NCBI GenBank assembly: GCA_032718565.1
Contig: JAVGVS010000041.1
Coordinates: forward strand, 1,891,035 to 1,955,034
Length of the DNA stretch: 64,000 bases
Origin: Distichodus sexfasciatus
Taxonomy: Eukaryota > Chordata > Actinopteri > Characiformes > Distichodontidae
Direction of reading: 5' to 3'
The notes under the pieces are model-generated. The model saw nothing but the letters and a program-made list of their open reading frames with translations. It searched no databases and had not been told where the DNA came from. The stretch's first letter is position 1; the number at the start of each line of letters is the position of its first letter. A program made the position numbers and the translations under genes. Positions 47,125 through 58,895 of this stretch are shown here, one piece after another.

Positions 47125-47345
47125 TATAAAGTGAGTAATTATTTGTCATTGTGAAAACAGCACAATGCAACCCTCTGCATTTGACTCATCCATGAAGGGC
47201 AATGGGCAGCTGACATGTGCAGCACCTGGGGAGCAGGGTTTGGGGACGGTATCTTGCTCATGAGTATTTCAGTGATAGCCTTACTGATCTGGGATTTTCG
47301 GTCACTGGGTGAACTCCCCAGTTGTTACACTACCAACTGGTATGT
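47125..47345 (-). repeat. SINE family A copy, diverged
   Basis: Minus-oriented: AATTATTTGTCATTGTGAAAAC, CTCTGCATTTGACTCATCC, GGGTTTGGGGACGGTATC, CTCATGAGTATTTCAGTG and GTTACACTACCAACTGG. Confidence 0.75.
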
Positions 47346-49637
47346 TACTAGGCCCTAAACAAGGTTACAGTTAAGTTTCGTTATAAACTCAAATTAACAT
47401 TAAAACTCCAAATGCTTCCTCAGGTTTCTTTCTTATTCAAACAGCTGTGTCTAGCTACCATTGTTTACAAAGTTTGATCTCAGTGACAAATAGAAGGCAG
47501 CTTTTATTACCAAAAGAGACCATTATGAATATTTGGGAATGCCTTAAGGACTCTCAAAGTAAATGTGTGAACCTTCACTGGTCTCATGATTCAATTACAA
47601 TTATCATGTCAATGATTCGATTCGATGGGATTTTCATTTTATATAAATAAAAACAGTTTTATTTTAAATAAAACAGTTAATATATTTCTTAAGTTAATAA
47701 TAGTATTAGTGTCTGTGTTTTAAGTCATAATCATGTTGAGAAGAAATATAGTAATCCTGTCTTTGATACTGGTGAAAAATGAATGACAAGACGTTGCGTC
47801 AACCCAGTGAAACAAATGCTCAATAGCACCAGCCTCTGCTGATTAGTTAGCATTAGCGGACTAACTTGATGAGGTAAACTCTTTGTATCGCTACACTTAT
47901 GTCAGCTCAAACATACTTTTATGCTGAATAAACCAGTCTGCCAGCTAGAATTAGTTAAGATGTGCTTGGCTGATTGTAACAAACTACATAATTGAGGTAT
48001 TACCAAACCAAGACTTGTTTTGGCTCGGCAATATGAAGGGAGACCAGATGTGGATGACACTCATCAACCCACAAACATCAGGTCACGTTACCTGAGGTAA
48101 CTAGCTGATAACAACATAACCTCATAGTTGTCAATGTAAGAGAAGGAATATAACCCAAAACCTCTGTCCAGTCTGCTGTCTGGTATTGTTGACCACTTGC
48201 AGATCCAGTGGACATAAGATGCAGAGATCTATACATCTACTGTAAAAGGCCATTTGTTGAAAGTATTTGTGGAAAAGGTAACACCAGACAGAGAGGTTTC
48301 CTGCTATCAGCAAAGTTAAGATTCCGAATAGTGATGTCATGCCGGAAGAGAAGTCACTTGTTTAACGAGCCCCGAACTATATTTTTGTGCAGATAAGTAA
48401 CAGTGGTCTCAAGCTCACCCATTTAGCACTCAACGCGCTAAATGGGTGCGCTACTGTCAGCCTCTCTCTGAATCCTCTCTTCCTGTGTGTGTGTGTTACA
48501 GCTCTTGCCAAAACTGAGCATTTTTAATTATTGTAAAACTCCACTGCAGCCTTGTGACTGCAGAATGTGCTCTTTTGTGATCAAACTCAATGTTCTCTTC
48601 TGAGGGATCGCTAAAGCAGCCATTTCACTGATAAGGTTTAATCCATTAAGAATTCAAGTGTCGACCCGTAGCAGTAGGTGTGAGTTTTCACAAGTTTTTT
48701 AAAAGATGAGTCAAAGCTTGAGCTGTTGTGTAAATTTAGGACAAGCTTTGAGGTCGGAAACTAGAGTAAATATCATTGTTCTTGTAATAATAGTTACAAG
48801 ATAGTTTAATAGATAGTAATAATACAAGATGATAATAGTAGTTTTCCATATCTTCCTTGTATTTGCGGTTTACAAATATTTATGCAAGTCGATCATGCTT
48901 CCACACCCCATGCTTTTGCATCTCTGTTAAAGGTTGGTTTAGTTTAAAGGAAGCGGATCTGATTTTCCTGTTCATTAGTGTGAAACATTCAAGTGATAAA
49001 TGTCTGGAAAACCTCAACAACACAAATCTGCACATCGTAATCAACACAAGGAGCAAATCTTTGTCAGTATTAATAGAACAACTCCAGCCCTGCGAGATCA
49101 CTGACAATGCTTTGTAACAGGATACTCCTTGTTGTACATGACACATCAGGCATGCAGTTGCACCCCAGAGATGCCAACAGCGTACTGACAACAATAATGA
49201 ATCTGATTATAGGCATACTGGGCTTGGTGATTATGTGAGTCTCAGCTAATAGGAGTAAATGGAAGTCTCCTATAATAACCGGGTGCAATTAAAGGCGTCA
49301 TTACTAACCATGCCTCCTCCGCTGACACACGGAGAGCTGGAAATATTTAGGTTTTCAGGCAAGGTTTGAGGCAAGATGCTCAGTATGTTGGTACACAAAT
49401 ATAATCAACATTTCTCAAAAGTACTATTTATACTGGAAATGACATTAGAATTCATATGAACTTGACCTGGTAATCACAAAAGTTTTGGATAGGAGATCTG
49501 GTGTGGTGTGCTGAAAGAATTCTTCCGCAGTCCAGATGGCCAAACTTGGGCTGTGGACATGTTGTCATGACAACAAGAAGTGGAAGAATCCCAGTGATCC
49601 ACGATATCTCCTGCCACCAACCATGATAGTCACAGTA

Positions 49638-49835
49638 AAGTTTACATTTACAGAATTTAGCAGACGCTCTTTTCCAGAGCGACATACATTTCCTAAATCC
49701 AGGGACAGTTCCCCTGAGAGCAAGCTTAGGGTTAAGGACCCTGCTCAAGGACCCAATGTTAGTAATGCCAGAGGTAGGATTCGAACCCACAACCTCTTGG
49801 TCCAGACCAGAGGGTCCTACCAAGGACCTGTTTAC
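49638..49835 (-). repeat. SINE family B copy
   Basis: Minus-oriented: begins with the tail complement TTTAGCAGACGCTCTTTTCC, then GGGACAGTTCCCCTGAGAG, AAGGACCCAATGTTAG and box-B complement GGATTCGAACCCACAACC. Confidence 0.8.
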
Positions 49836-50466
49836 CCCAAGGAGTGAGAAGAACTCCTTCCAGATCTGAGACCGTACCTGCTTTAGCAAGAACTTGTGTT
49901 CTTTTAAACACTGAAGGACTTGATGGACATGGTTGATTTCAGCTAGGTCGCTAGGTCAGATGGAAATTGTCATAAATGCATCATCATTACATACAATTGG
50001 CCTAACATGCAACATTAGTTCTTGTTCTGCATTTGCACCCAAATTCACACTGTGTGAAACCCAGGTCCAGTCATGTTTTCTAGATGTAATCACTTCAAGG
50101 AACCAAATCTGTACAGATGGTAGTGATTCTATGTTTCCTGTTTTTGGGGGATTTTCTCAACAGAGAAATGCATTATCTGTGCGATTCAATCATATTTAAC
50201 CTCTTATCAACTTCACAAATGTTTCTGTAGAATGTTTATGTTCACTGCCCTCCTTCAAGGTGAAGTGTGATGTATTTGATGTATTTGGTTGGAACATACC
50301 CTGTGTGTACCATTAGCAATTACCTTATTATCATGCAATTTTATCATGTAATCCATTTTTAGCCAAATTTCGTTTTGCTTTTCCGAGTTTTCAATTTACT
50401 GGTTTACAGTTGTTGATGAGCTCTTTTGCATTGTATTAATGTATATAGATTTTTATGACCTGTAAC

Positions 50467-51303
50467 CAGTGTTGGGGAGTAATGAGTTACATGTAACAAA
50501 TTTACATAATTTAATTACAAAATAAAAGTAACAGCAATCAGTTACATTACTTTGAAAAATGTGTAATTAAATTACAGTTACTTTCAGGAAATATTCAGGA
50601 TTACAATTTCAGTTACATCTCAATATCTTCTGCAGAAACATTGGCTATATGTTTAATAATATTATTGTTTTGACATTTTTCTTGTGCACAACATCGTCCA
50701 ATTACAGCTGAAAGTCTGATACTATTCCGATATGTCTAATTGGTTCTCCTATCATGTTTGAATTTGTAACACCCACTTGCTGCTGGATCTACAGCCTACA
50801 AGCGGTCTGAGCTGCAGTTGTGAAGAGGCCTGCAATGCCAGATAGGAACTACAATGTAGGCCTAGCCCACTGCAGAAAATAAAAATGAGCAGACGCTATA
50901 TGCACCATCAATCCCACACGAATGGACAACTGCTTATTCAGTGATGTTCACCAAATGTTGAATGTCAAATATTTGATTTAGCAGGCATAGGTATTCAAAG
51001 ATCAGCATGATCTCACAGTAAAGCGGTGATGAGGTGCTGAAGTCCGACACGGCTGTGGGCTGTGTTGAGGGAGTTTTGTCAGTGTTGACTAATGCTGTAA
51101 GGTTAACCAGGTTTCAAAAACTGAAAATGGTTGGCAGCTGAGAAAATTCATTCAAAATGTGGAAAAGTAATCCAAAAGTAATCAAATGTAATGTTACATT
51201 ACTTTGTTAAAGTAATTGAAATAGTTACACTACTATTACATTTTAGATGGAGTAACCTGTAATTGTAACGCATTAAATTTCCAAAGTAGCTTTCCCAACA
51301 CTG
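50467..51303. mobile_element. hAT-type non-autonomous transposon, complete ends
   Basis: Exact 10-bp terminal inverted repeat CAGTGTTGGG / CCCAACACTG, flanked by an 8-bp duplication with one mismatch (CCTGTAAC at 50459-50466, CCCGTAAC at 51304-51311). Subterminal GTTACA/TGTAAC repeats occur on both sides. 837 bp, no long frame. Confidence 0.88.
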
Positions 51304-51794
51304 CCCGTAACACACCCTTATCCCACATTGGATTAGTTGATTAGAAAAGTATGTAAATGAACGTGAATGGAAAGTGAATGTATGTATGTTTATGTTGCAG
51401 ACAGTGACAAAACTTTATTCCGCACAGACCACAGAGGCAAATGACACAACAAATGCAAATGTTGGCTTTGTTGTGGATGAACTGCTGTATAGCTCGTTGC
51501 ATGGATGACGGCAGGAAAGGGAAAACATTGCATTATTCGAAACGGCAGGGCAGCATTCTCTTGTGAAGGAGTCCCTCAAGCTATTTAACTTTTAAAGTAA
51601 TATACGATATCAATCAGGTCTAACTAACGTCAGATTTTTAAGCATTTATTTATTACAAATACATTTGTAATCACATGAAATAAACCCTTCGTTTACTCAG
51701 CGCATTAGAGTGAACGCTTTTAACCTCAGATATTTAACAGATAAGTTCACCTGCCTGGCAATCTCAAACTCAGTATGAGTGCAACGGAGGGTCA

Positions 51795-53001
51795 CGGAAG
51801 GTGTCAAAAGTACACACTTTCCTCACTCAAGTAGAAAGTAGATGTGTTTAAAAAGACTAGTAAAAGTTGAAGTATTGACTCAACCTCTTTACTCAAGTTA
51901 AAGTGAAAAATACAGGCTCTAAAACGTACGTAAAGTATAAAAGTATAAAGTTCCCTTGCTAAGGACAAAACCAGCATTTTAGGGCAAAGTTGACTGCACT
52001 CCGTGTCCAAGCGTTATGTAGAGCACAAGCAGAGACAAATAAAGACACATGAATACATAAAGCTGCATTGATCATTACCATCATTATTAGGGCTGGGTTC
52101 AAAAATCGATTCACCGATCAATATCGATTCTCGTTCGGAAAATATATCAATTCAAAAATTCGCGGATCGATCTCTTCCTGCGGCTATGCACTACTTCTCG
52201 CCACCGCGCAAGGAGAGCTACAAAAACGTGAGAGCGGCGAAACCGAAACCAAATAGAGCCATGGCTGAAGCTGCTCCGCTCAAATCACCGTCTGGCCTAA
52301 AGGCCGATGTTTGGCAACACTTCGATTTTAAAACAAGTTATTTTATAACCAAGCAAAACTAGTATTGATGCAAAGAAATCTCTAAATAAATCGATATCGA
52401 ATTGAATCGAATTGAATCGAGAATTGAATCGGATCATGACCTTGTGAATTGGAATCAAATCGATTCAGGAAATCTGCAACAATACCCAGCCCTAATCATT
52501 ATACATGATGATCACCTCCATCCTAAACCCATCATACAACAAATATTATAGAGCTGTAAAGAGCACTGTGGAAATAAACTCAGCTCAACTGAAGTGAACT
52601 TGGTGGAGCTGAGCTTCTTTCTGCATCGCAATCACCACATCATTTCCCACCGAGTTGCCGCCTGCTTTTAGTTTCTTTTTCGCTCTCTCGCTTTATCATG
52701 TCCATCGAGTTGTACTGATTCAACCAATCAGTCAAGTTGTCTGGATGGTGCACGTTATTGATACGGAACAGGTAAAATGCATGGCAAAATGGCCTAATAA
52801 ACCTCATTTAAATTAAACCAAACCAGAGTAACGAGCCTGATTCGAAAATGTAAGGAGTAGGAAGTACAGATATTCATGCTAAAAATGTACGAAGTAAATG
52901 TTTAAAGTTGGCACAAAAATAAATAGTCAAGTAAAGTACAGATACTGAAAATTCTACAGTACAGTAACAAAGTATTTGTACTTTGTTACTTCTCATCTCT
53001 G
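51795..53001. mobile_element. hAT-like element with nested insertion
   Basis: The left end reads CGGAAGGTGTCAAAAGTACAC, the right end (minus) CAGAGATGAGAAGTAACAAAG, and AAGTAC/GTACTT words are spread through both subterminal regions. No convincing target duplication survives. It is interrupted by a younger element at 52088-52494. Confidence 0.55.
52088..52494. mobile_element. Nested hAT MITE with perfect 8-bp target duplication
   Basis: Ends TAGGGCTGGGTTC and (minus) TAGGGCTGGGTATTG; flanking duplication ATCATTAT at 52080-52087 and 52495-52502. Rich in ATCGATTC words. 407 bp, non-coding. Confidence 0.88.
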
Positions 53002-53690
53002 TGGGCCACCACATCTATGAACACATTATGTCTTCTGTTTCCCATGTGAAAGTATGAATCTTACGAGCACAAATTAAGCACTTGCTAAGAGCAAACCTTT
53101 TTACATTTCCTTAGAGATACCTCCCAAAAATGTTCATCAAAACACTGATAAACTGCGCCAACATCACTGCAGAAAATCTTTGTGTTTTTAAGTAAAGATG
53201 CTCCTTGAAATTATGCAAGTCAATGCTCCTCCAGTGTGACTGGAGAAACTTGAGCTACGTCAAAAATGATAGATTCATTTTGCAGAGAAACTCTGGGAAC
53301 AAAGCCAAAGGAACCGTAAGTGGTTTTGTTCTTGTGGGAAGTTTTTATAACCTTTTACACTGTATAGTAGAATCCGTAGCCATTTTTGACTCACAAACTC
53401 ACAATGCAGATATAGTCCATAATTGCACCACTGGTGTCAGTGAAAGGATTTTTATTGTTTAAAAAATGGCTCCAATCTAAGAGATTAGAATTGAATTACC
53501 TTGGGCTTCTTTATTATATCAGCTTGGATTATTTTCTAATAACGTTTTATAAATATGTCTAAACTATTGGGTATTTAATTTCCAGACTCCCACATCCTTC
53601 TTATCCTGCCTAAACAGATAAGGACTATATTTCCAGTGGGAGAGTAAATAAGAATACATTGGGCTCATTGAGAATTTCTGACAATAAAGA
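53002..53690. other. No gene seen upstream of the second receptor
   Basis: AT-rich; no exon or repeat recognised with confidence. Confidence 0.4.
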
Positions 53691-53695
53691 AAAGA

Positions 53696-53800
53696 ATGAG
53701 AGAGAGAGAGAAAGAGGGAGAAAGAAAGGCAAGCAATCGAGAGAGTGAGGGAGAGAGAGGGGGAGAGAGCAAGAGAGAGAGAGAGAGAGTAAGAGAGAGA
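53696..53800. repeat. (GA)n-rich microsatellite at the 5' edge of the A3 receptor gene
   Basis: Imperfect GAGAGA/GGGAGA tract about 105 bp long, ending about 340 bp before the start codon at 54141. It probably lies in or next to the promoter. Confidence 0.85.
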
Positions 53801-54140
53801 TGCCTCTGACCGAATCAGTTGTGGGCGGAGGAGTAGTTAAGTGTATTGTAGTGATGCAGCGAGCTACTCACCCCTCCTGCTCAAAACAGCAAGGACCTCA
53901 GTAAAGATGAAAGAGAGGGCGAAGGAAGAAGTCCCAACAGCCTAAGAAGAAGGAGAGCTCGAAAAACTCTTGATCCTCTCATGGATTACACACGGCCTGT
54001 CAGGGCGCTAGAGTCTCTTCGCTCAGCAAACCCAAGAAAACCACAGGCCAACAAACAAAGTAAAGGAGTAAAGGAGGAAAAGATGAACAAAGATTGAGGA
54101 AGCACTAGAATAAGGGAGAGAAATTGGCTTTTGAAATAAG

Positions 54141-57100
54141 ATGACATCGTCACCAGAGTTGCAGCAGTGGGAGAACATGGACATGATGTACATCTCCATA
54201 GAGACCACCATCGCCCTGGCGTCAGTGATGGGGAACCTGCTGGTGATTATGGTGGTGGGCTTTAACCAGACACTTCGGGACCCTACCTTCTGTTTTATTG
54301 TTTCCTTGGCGATGGCAGACATTGCGGTAGGTGTTCTGGTTATCCCGCTGGCCATCGTCATCAGCCTTGGCCTGAAGACTCCCTTCTATACCTGCCTCTT
54401 CATCTCCTGTCTGCTTCTCATCATCACTCAGAGCTCTATACTGTCTCTGTTGGCCATCGCTATTGATCGATACCTGCGCATCAAAATCCCCACCAGGTGA
54501 GTTAATGCAGCAAACCCAGAGACTCTTTCCTGGAACCAAATCTGTAGATTCTGGTCAATCAGATGATTAACTCCAGGCTCCCACCTTAATGTATGGCTAG
54601 CAGGCTCTTAAAAGGAATTAATAGTTGCCTCTTAATAGATTTAAATGAAACTGTCCAGTCAGTGAGGTGCAGCTTGGCTTTTGCTGACTCCTGCAAATTA
54701 GCTTCCAAGAACCGCCCGACAAGCCATCAGAAGATTTGTTAAAGTGGTGGATGAAAGAGAACAAAGGATTGTTTGAAGACACGCCAGCAGGATGTTTTTA
54801 AGAAAAAGACAATAATATCAGAATAACTGCAGTAATGTTGAAGGTTTCTTTCACACATTAAAGATTAACTATATTTCTTCAGAGTCTAATGTAAATCAAT
54901 GGGGTGGATATGCAGGGCTTTTAACTAAATGAAACTGCTTGTGGCTGTCAGATGGAATGATGCCTGTTGCTGCTGTTTGCATTTTGGCAGCCTTTCTAAG
55001 CCTCACATTTGCTTGTTGGGTCAAAGAGGAACGAGACACTTTCGGAAAGAAGCTATCTAAAGTCAAAGTAAACTTTATTCTCATCTCTTCTATATATTGT
55101 ACAGATATACAGAGAGACGAGACGACGTGGCTTCAGTTTACACAGTGCAACAAGAAATAGAGAGGACAAAGAACAGATAGGACACATGGAATAGACAATA
55201 TATAAATAGGACACAAAATATACATTTTAAGCTAGAAGTGGAAATTAACAGAGAGTTTTCAATATGAAAGATTTCGATATCCAGTCTATTAATAGAAGTG
55301 TATTCTTAAAAAAGTCTGACTGAAATTTAAGTTTGTAAAGATATTATAGCAGCATTTTTGGAGAACAATTCTGTGCAATACAGTTAGTTAAAAAGTGACC
55401 AGTGATATATACATGTTTAATGGTTGCGCAAATAGTAGAGACAGTGCAAAAATTGTGCAAATATTATGGCAATGTTATAGCATATGGTAATACTGTACAG
55501 TTTGTAAGTATAGACATTTTTCTTGTTCGTACACATCTTTTCAGAGAGGGTTTTCAGTGCAACATGAAAGAGATGGTCCGTATAGCAGCATGTGCATCAC
55601 AGCAACGGTGAGGTAAAAAAGTGCAGAGGTGCAGCAGAGTTAGTTCACAGTCCGAGTGTGTGTGTGTGTGGGGGGGGTCTGATGGCTTGTGGGAAGAGTC
55701 TGATGGCTTGTGGGAAGAAGCTATCACACATTCTGCTGGAACGATGTGTAATAGCTTCTTCCCACAAGCCATCAGTAGTTAAAGTCATAGTAAACTTTAT
55801 TCTGTGAAACATTATTTGCACGTCCCATTATTTGCATAGACTACTCTCTTTCCCCACTTAACTGTTGTCACAATATTTGCACGTCTATTGGACATTATCC
55901 AATGCATAAAGAAATCCCAGAACCAAAACTGTAGTTGAATTATGCATGTAACTATCTCTTTTCCTGCCTTTAGTTGAAAGTTTTTTATACTTTATAGCCT
56001 ATGTGTATATATTTGCTATGTGATTTATTGTATATACTTTTTATTTATGTGCCTAGTCTGTTTAAACTGTAGAACCTGGAGTCATGTCATTTCATCTCTC
56101 TGTGTACGTGTACATAGCTGAGTAGACAATTACAATTATTGGTATGTGCAAAGTGTTAACATAATATGAATATTTTATAATGCAAATATTTTAACAGCAG
56201 TCCAGTTTTACAGTTTTAATCATGAAATTATGATTAATTTGTGCAGTAATAAACTTAGGATTAGCAGCAGTTTAACAATCAGCAGAGTGGAACAGTGGAA
56301 AAATGGAACAGTTTAAATGTGGCATGACTAAGATTGTCCATGGAGCAGCATACGCGTTAAAACAGTGAGGAGTAAGGCTGCGGAAGAAAGAGGTGGTTTT
56401 GTTTTGAGAACAAAAATAAATATGTTCCCAAAAATAATTTCATATAGAGAAGAGGAAGATATGTACTTGTTTCATAAAAGGAACTAGCTATCTAATAGGA
56501 ACTAATAGGTTTTTCCCATTTCAGCTGGTCAATTAAGAGCCATTTTATTTCTGAACTCCTTGAGCTGCGTTTTGGAACCCAAGACATTGTTTTTAGTGCC
56601 AAACACCGTGATAAACATAGTATAACCTGGTTTGGGAGCTCTAGTCAACCTGACCAGCATTAACAAGGCAGGGTTATGCACCGTTTAAAGATCACAGTAA
56701 TCCATGATTTACCCAAAATGCAGTTGGAATGTCATTGGGTTATGAGACTTTCTTTGATCAAAGCAATGTTAAATAAGGTACTAAAAGTACTCGCTTGTTC
56801 CTGTAAACAGGTACGGGATCATCGTGACCCAGCAGCGTGCCTGGGTCGGTGTAGGCATGTGCTGGTTGCTCTCCGCCCTGACTGGACTAGTTCCGTTGTT
56901 AGGTTGGCATCAGGACCAGCAGGGCAACAGCAGCTCATCATTTATTGAGTGCCAGTTCACAACCGTGATGCGCATGGACTACATGGTGTACTTCAACTTT
57001 TTCGGCTGGGTTGTAGTTCCCCTCACGGTGATGGCGGGACTGTATGCCGAGATCTTCCGCGTGATTCGCCGCCAGCTCAACCGCCGCGCCGAGGCCACCA

Positions 57101-57432
57101 GCGACTCCAGCAAGTACTACCACAAGGAGCTAAAATTAGCCAAGTCACTAGCGCTGGTCCTCTTTTTGTTCGCCTTCTGCTGGCTGCCTCTACACATCAT
57201 GAACTGTATCATATACTTTTGCCCCACTTGTGGCATGCCAAAGAGTGCTATGTACGTAGGAATATTTATGTCACACGTGAACTCTGCTCTAAATCCGCTG
57301 GTGTACGCGTTCCGGATCCAGCGCTTCCGGCTCACGCTTATTCAAATCGGTCAGCGATACGTGCTGTGTAAATCTCAAGAGCCAAGTCCTTGCCAATCTG
57401 GGCTTCAAGGCATGGAAAAAACCCATGTGTAG
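54141..57432 (+). CDS. adora3: Adenosine receptor A3-type GPCR, two exons
   Basis: Exons 54141-54496 and 56811-57432, joined AG|G (Arg) in loop 2: 325 residues. Seven-helix class A receptor for extracellular adenosine at the plasma membrane; A3 receptors normally couple to Gi and lower cAMP. Visible: GNLLVIMVV (TM1), SLAMADIAVGVLVIPLAIV (TM2, very close to mammalian A3), IITQSS with Thr3.36, IDRYLRI, Cys-Gln-Phe in loop 2 with VMRMDYMVYF as in A3, FCWLPLHIMN with intact Trp6.48 and Asn6.55, SHVNSALNPLVYAF with His7.43 and NPxxY. The C-tail is short, with Cys residues (YVLCKSQEP) that could be palmitoylated. Thirteen residues in (MDMM) there are alternative Met codons, but the first ATG is used here by default. 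Tandem paralog of the receptor at 40836-45764, same strand and intron position. Confidence 0.92.
55055..55810. repeat. Interspersed repeat with AAAGTAAACTTTATT terminus
   Basis: Within the A3 receptor intron. The segment 55059-55160 (AAAGTCAAAGTAAACTTTATTC, AGAGACGAGACGACGTGGCT) recurs at 60583-60690 at high similarity. A related short word (AAAGTCATAGTAAACTTTATT) at 55780-55801 follows the hairpin described separately. No coding frame. Family not identified. Confidence 0.6.
55700..55775. repeat. Long near-perfect hairpin in A3 receptor intron
   Basis: Arms 55700-55731 and 55744-55775 are inverted copies (CTGATGGCTTGTGGGAAGAA then GCTAT) differing at one position, with a 12-nt loop. A partial extra arm copy (GATGGCTTGTGGGAAGAG) precedes at 55681. 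Precursor-like in shape, but it lies inside a repeat, so it is more likely a repeat-derived foldback. Confidence 0.7.
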
Positions 57433-57802
57433 GAATATCAGCCATCCCGAATTACAGATGACATTATGTAGCTTACAGAACTGGATTACGGCCGTGTTTA
57501 GTGGCAATTCTTAAAAAATGTTCATGCGGTAAAACTTTAAGGCTCAATTTCATAGTCTAAGATTATGCCGAGTCCTAGACTAACTTTGAATTTTTAGGAC
57601 CAATTTCCAGATTGAAGATAACACCTAGTACTAGACTAGTTATGAGTCTGAAAGGTAATTCTCCACTGACTAAGTCCAAGACTAAGTTGTAGTACCAATG
57701 GAGATTACCAATTCAAACTCAAAACAAGTCCAAGACTAAGTTGTAGGCTTAATCCATGTTTAGGAAACCAGCCCAAATTGTTCAAATAAGTGAACTGCTT
57801 TT

Positions 57803-57808
57803 AATAAA
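57803..57808 (+). terminator. adora3: Polyadenylation signal of adora3
   Basis: AATAAA 371 nt after the stop codon, followed by a GT-rich element (TCTGTGTGATCTCAGTGTGT). The best candidate for the transcript end. Confidence 0.6.
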
Positions 57809-57969
57809 CCAAGCTCTTTTATCTGTGTGATCTCAGTGTGTTACCTGATATCTGAAAATCTTCACTATAAGAACTATATAAATTGACAAAATTCACAAAA
57901 ATGACAATATGTGGTACTGACTGTGGCAGACATGCAGCTGAATATAGGGCATTATTGAGTGTGTAGGGG

Positions 57970-58165
57970 ATTATATTTTGTCATTGTGAACACTAAACAT
58001 TTTACCCATCCATGGAGGAACAGTGGGCAGCGCCCGGGGAGCAGTGCTTGGGGATGATACCTTACTCATAAGTACCTCAGTGGCACCTTTCCTGGTTCGG
58101 GACCTGAACCGGTGACCTTCTGATCAAGAGGGCCAACTCACTAACCATCACGCTACCAGCAACCC
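57970..58165 (-). repeat. SINE family A copy
   Basis: Minus-oriented: ATTTTGTCATTGTGAACAC, GCAGCGCCCGGGGAGCAGTG, GTACCTCAGTGGCACC, GACCTGAACCGGTGACC and CTAACCATCACGCTACC. Confidence 0.8.
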
Positions 58166-58294
58166 ATGAGAAACGTATAGCATTATATTCTTGGAAGTTT
58201 CTATTGAATTTCAGTAACTTATGATGTGTCAAATTTTATTTTAACACTACACCTGTTTTGAATATTGTATGTTAAATTATGGCATGTATTCATG

Positions 58295-58512
58295 GTGAAA
58301 GTCAGTGATTATTTGTCATTGTGAGCTCAGCACAGCACAGCACACAGTGCACCACAACCAAATGTGAAGTCTGCATTCGACCCATCTATGAAGGAGCAGT
58401 GGTCAGCGCCCAGGAAGCAGTGCTTGGGGACTGTAACTTGCTCATGAGTACCTCAGTGGTAACTTTACCAGCCCGGAAATTGAACCAGCGACCTTCTGAT
58501 CATTTTATTAGT
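58295..58512 (-). repeat. SINE family A copy
   Basis: Minus-oriented: TGATTATTTGTCATTGTGAG, CAGCACACAGTGCACCACAA, GAAGGAGCAGTGGTCAGCGC, CATGAGTACCTCAGTGG and GAAATTGAACCAGCGACC. The head end is missing. Confidence 0.8.
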
Positions 58513-58699
58513 ATGATCAGAAGCTAGATATCAATCTTAATGGGAATAACAATGATGCTACAAATGCATGTTCATAATTCATACTTGACCTACCGTGTAA
58601 CTAAACTTGTTAATGCATTTTACAAACATGTGGGAGACTATTTTTGAAACGTGTACTGCATATACCGATGAGAGTGTTTGGTCATGTTTTTAGAATTTG

Positions 58700-58895
58700 T
58701 GGATGGTGGTCTGTTGGCTGGGATACATGTCTTTGGACCAAGAGGTTGTGGGTTCAAGTTCTACCTCCTGCACTACCATCTTGTTCCCTAAGCAAGACTC
58801 TTAACCCCAAGTTGCTCCAGGGAGACTGTCCCTGAAATTAGGAAAAATGGCATTTACTCTGGATAAGAGTGTCTACTAAATACCACAAATGTAAA
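58700..58895 (+). repeat. SINE family B copy, near full length
   Basis: Head GGTGGTCTGTTGGCTGGGAT, box B GTGGGTTCAAGTTC, CTAAGCAAGACTCTTAACCC, GACTGTCCCTGAAATTAGG, tail GGATAAGAGTGTCTACTAAA. Confidence 0.8.

Larger units (their letters stand above)
46280..50466. other. Intergenic between the two receptor genes, part 1
   Basis: No gene recognised. Holds SINEs (47125-47345, 49638-49835), a relic of the CGATTCGATTCGATG repeat at 47571-47640, and a perfect 12-bp inverted repeat CACCCATTTAGC at 48416-48427 with 48437-48448. Confidence 0.45.

Noticed and set aside
49452..49889. 145-codon minus-strand frame
   Set aside because: Most of it is translation of a minus-oriented SINE B copy.
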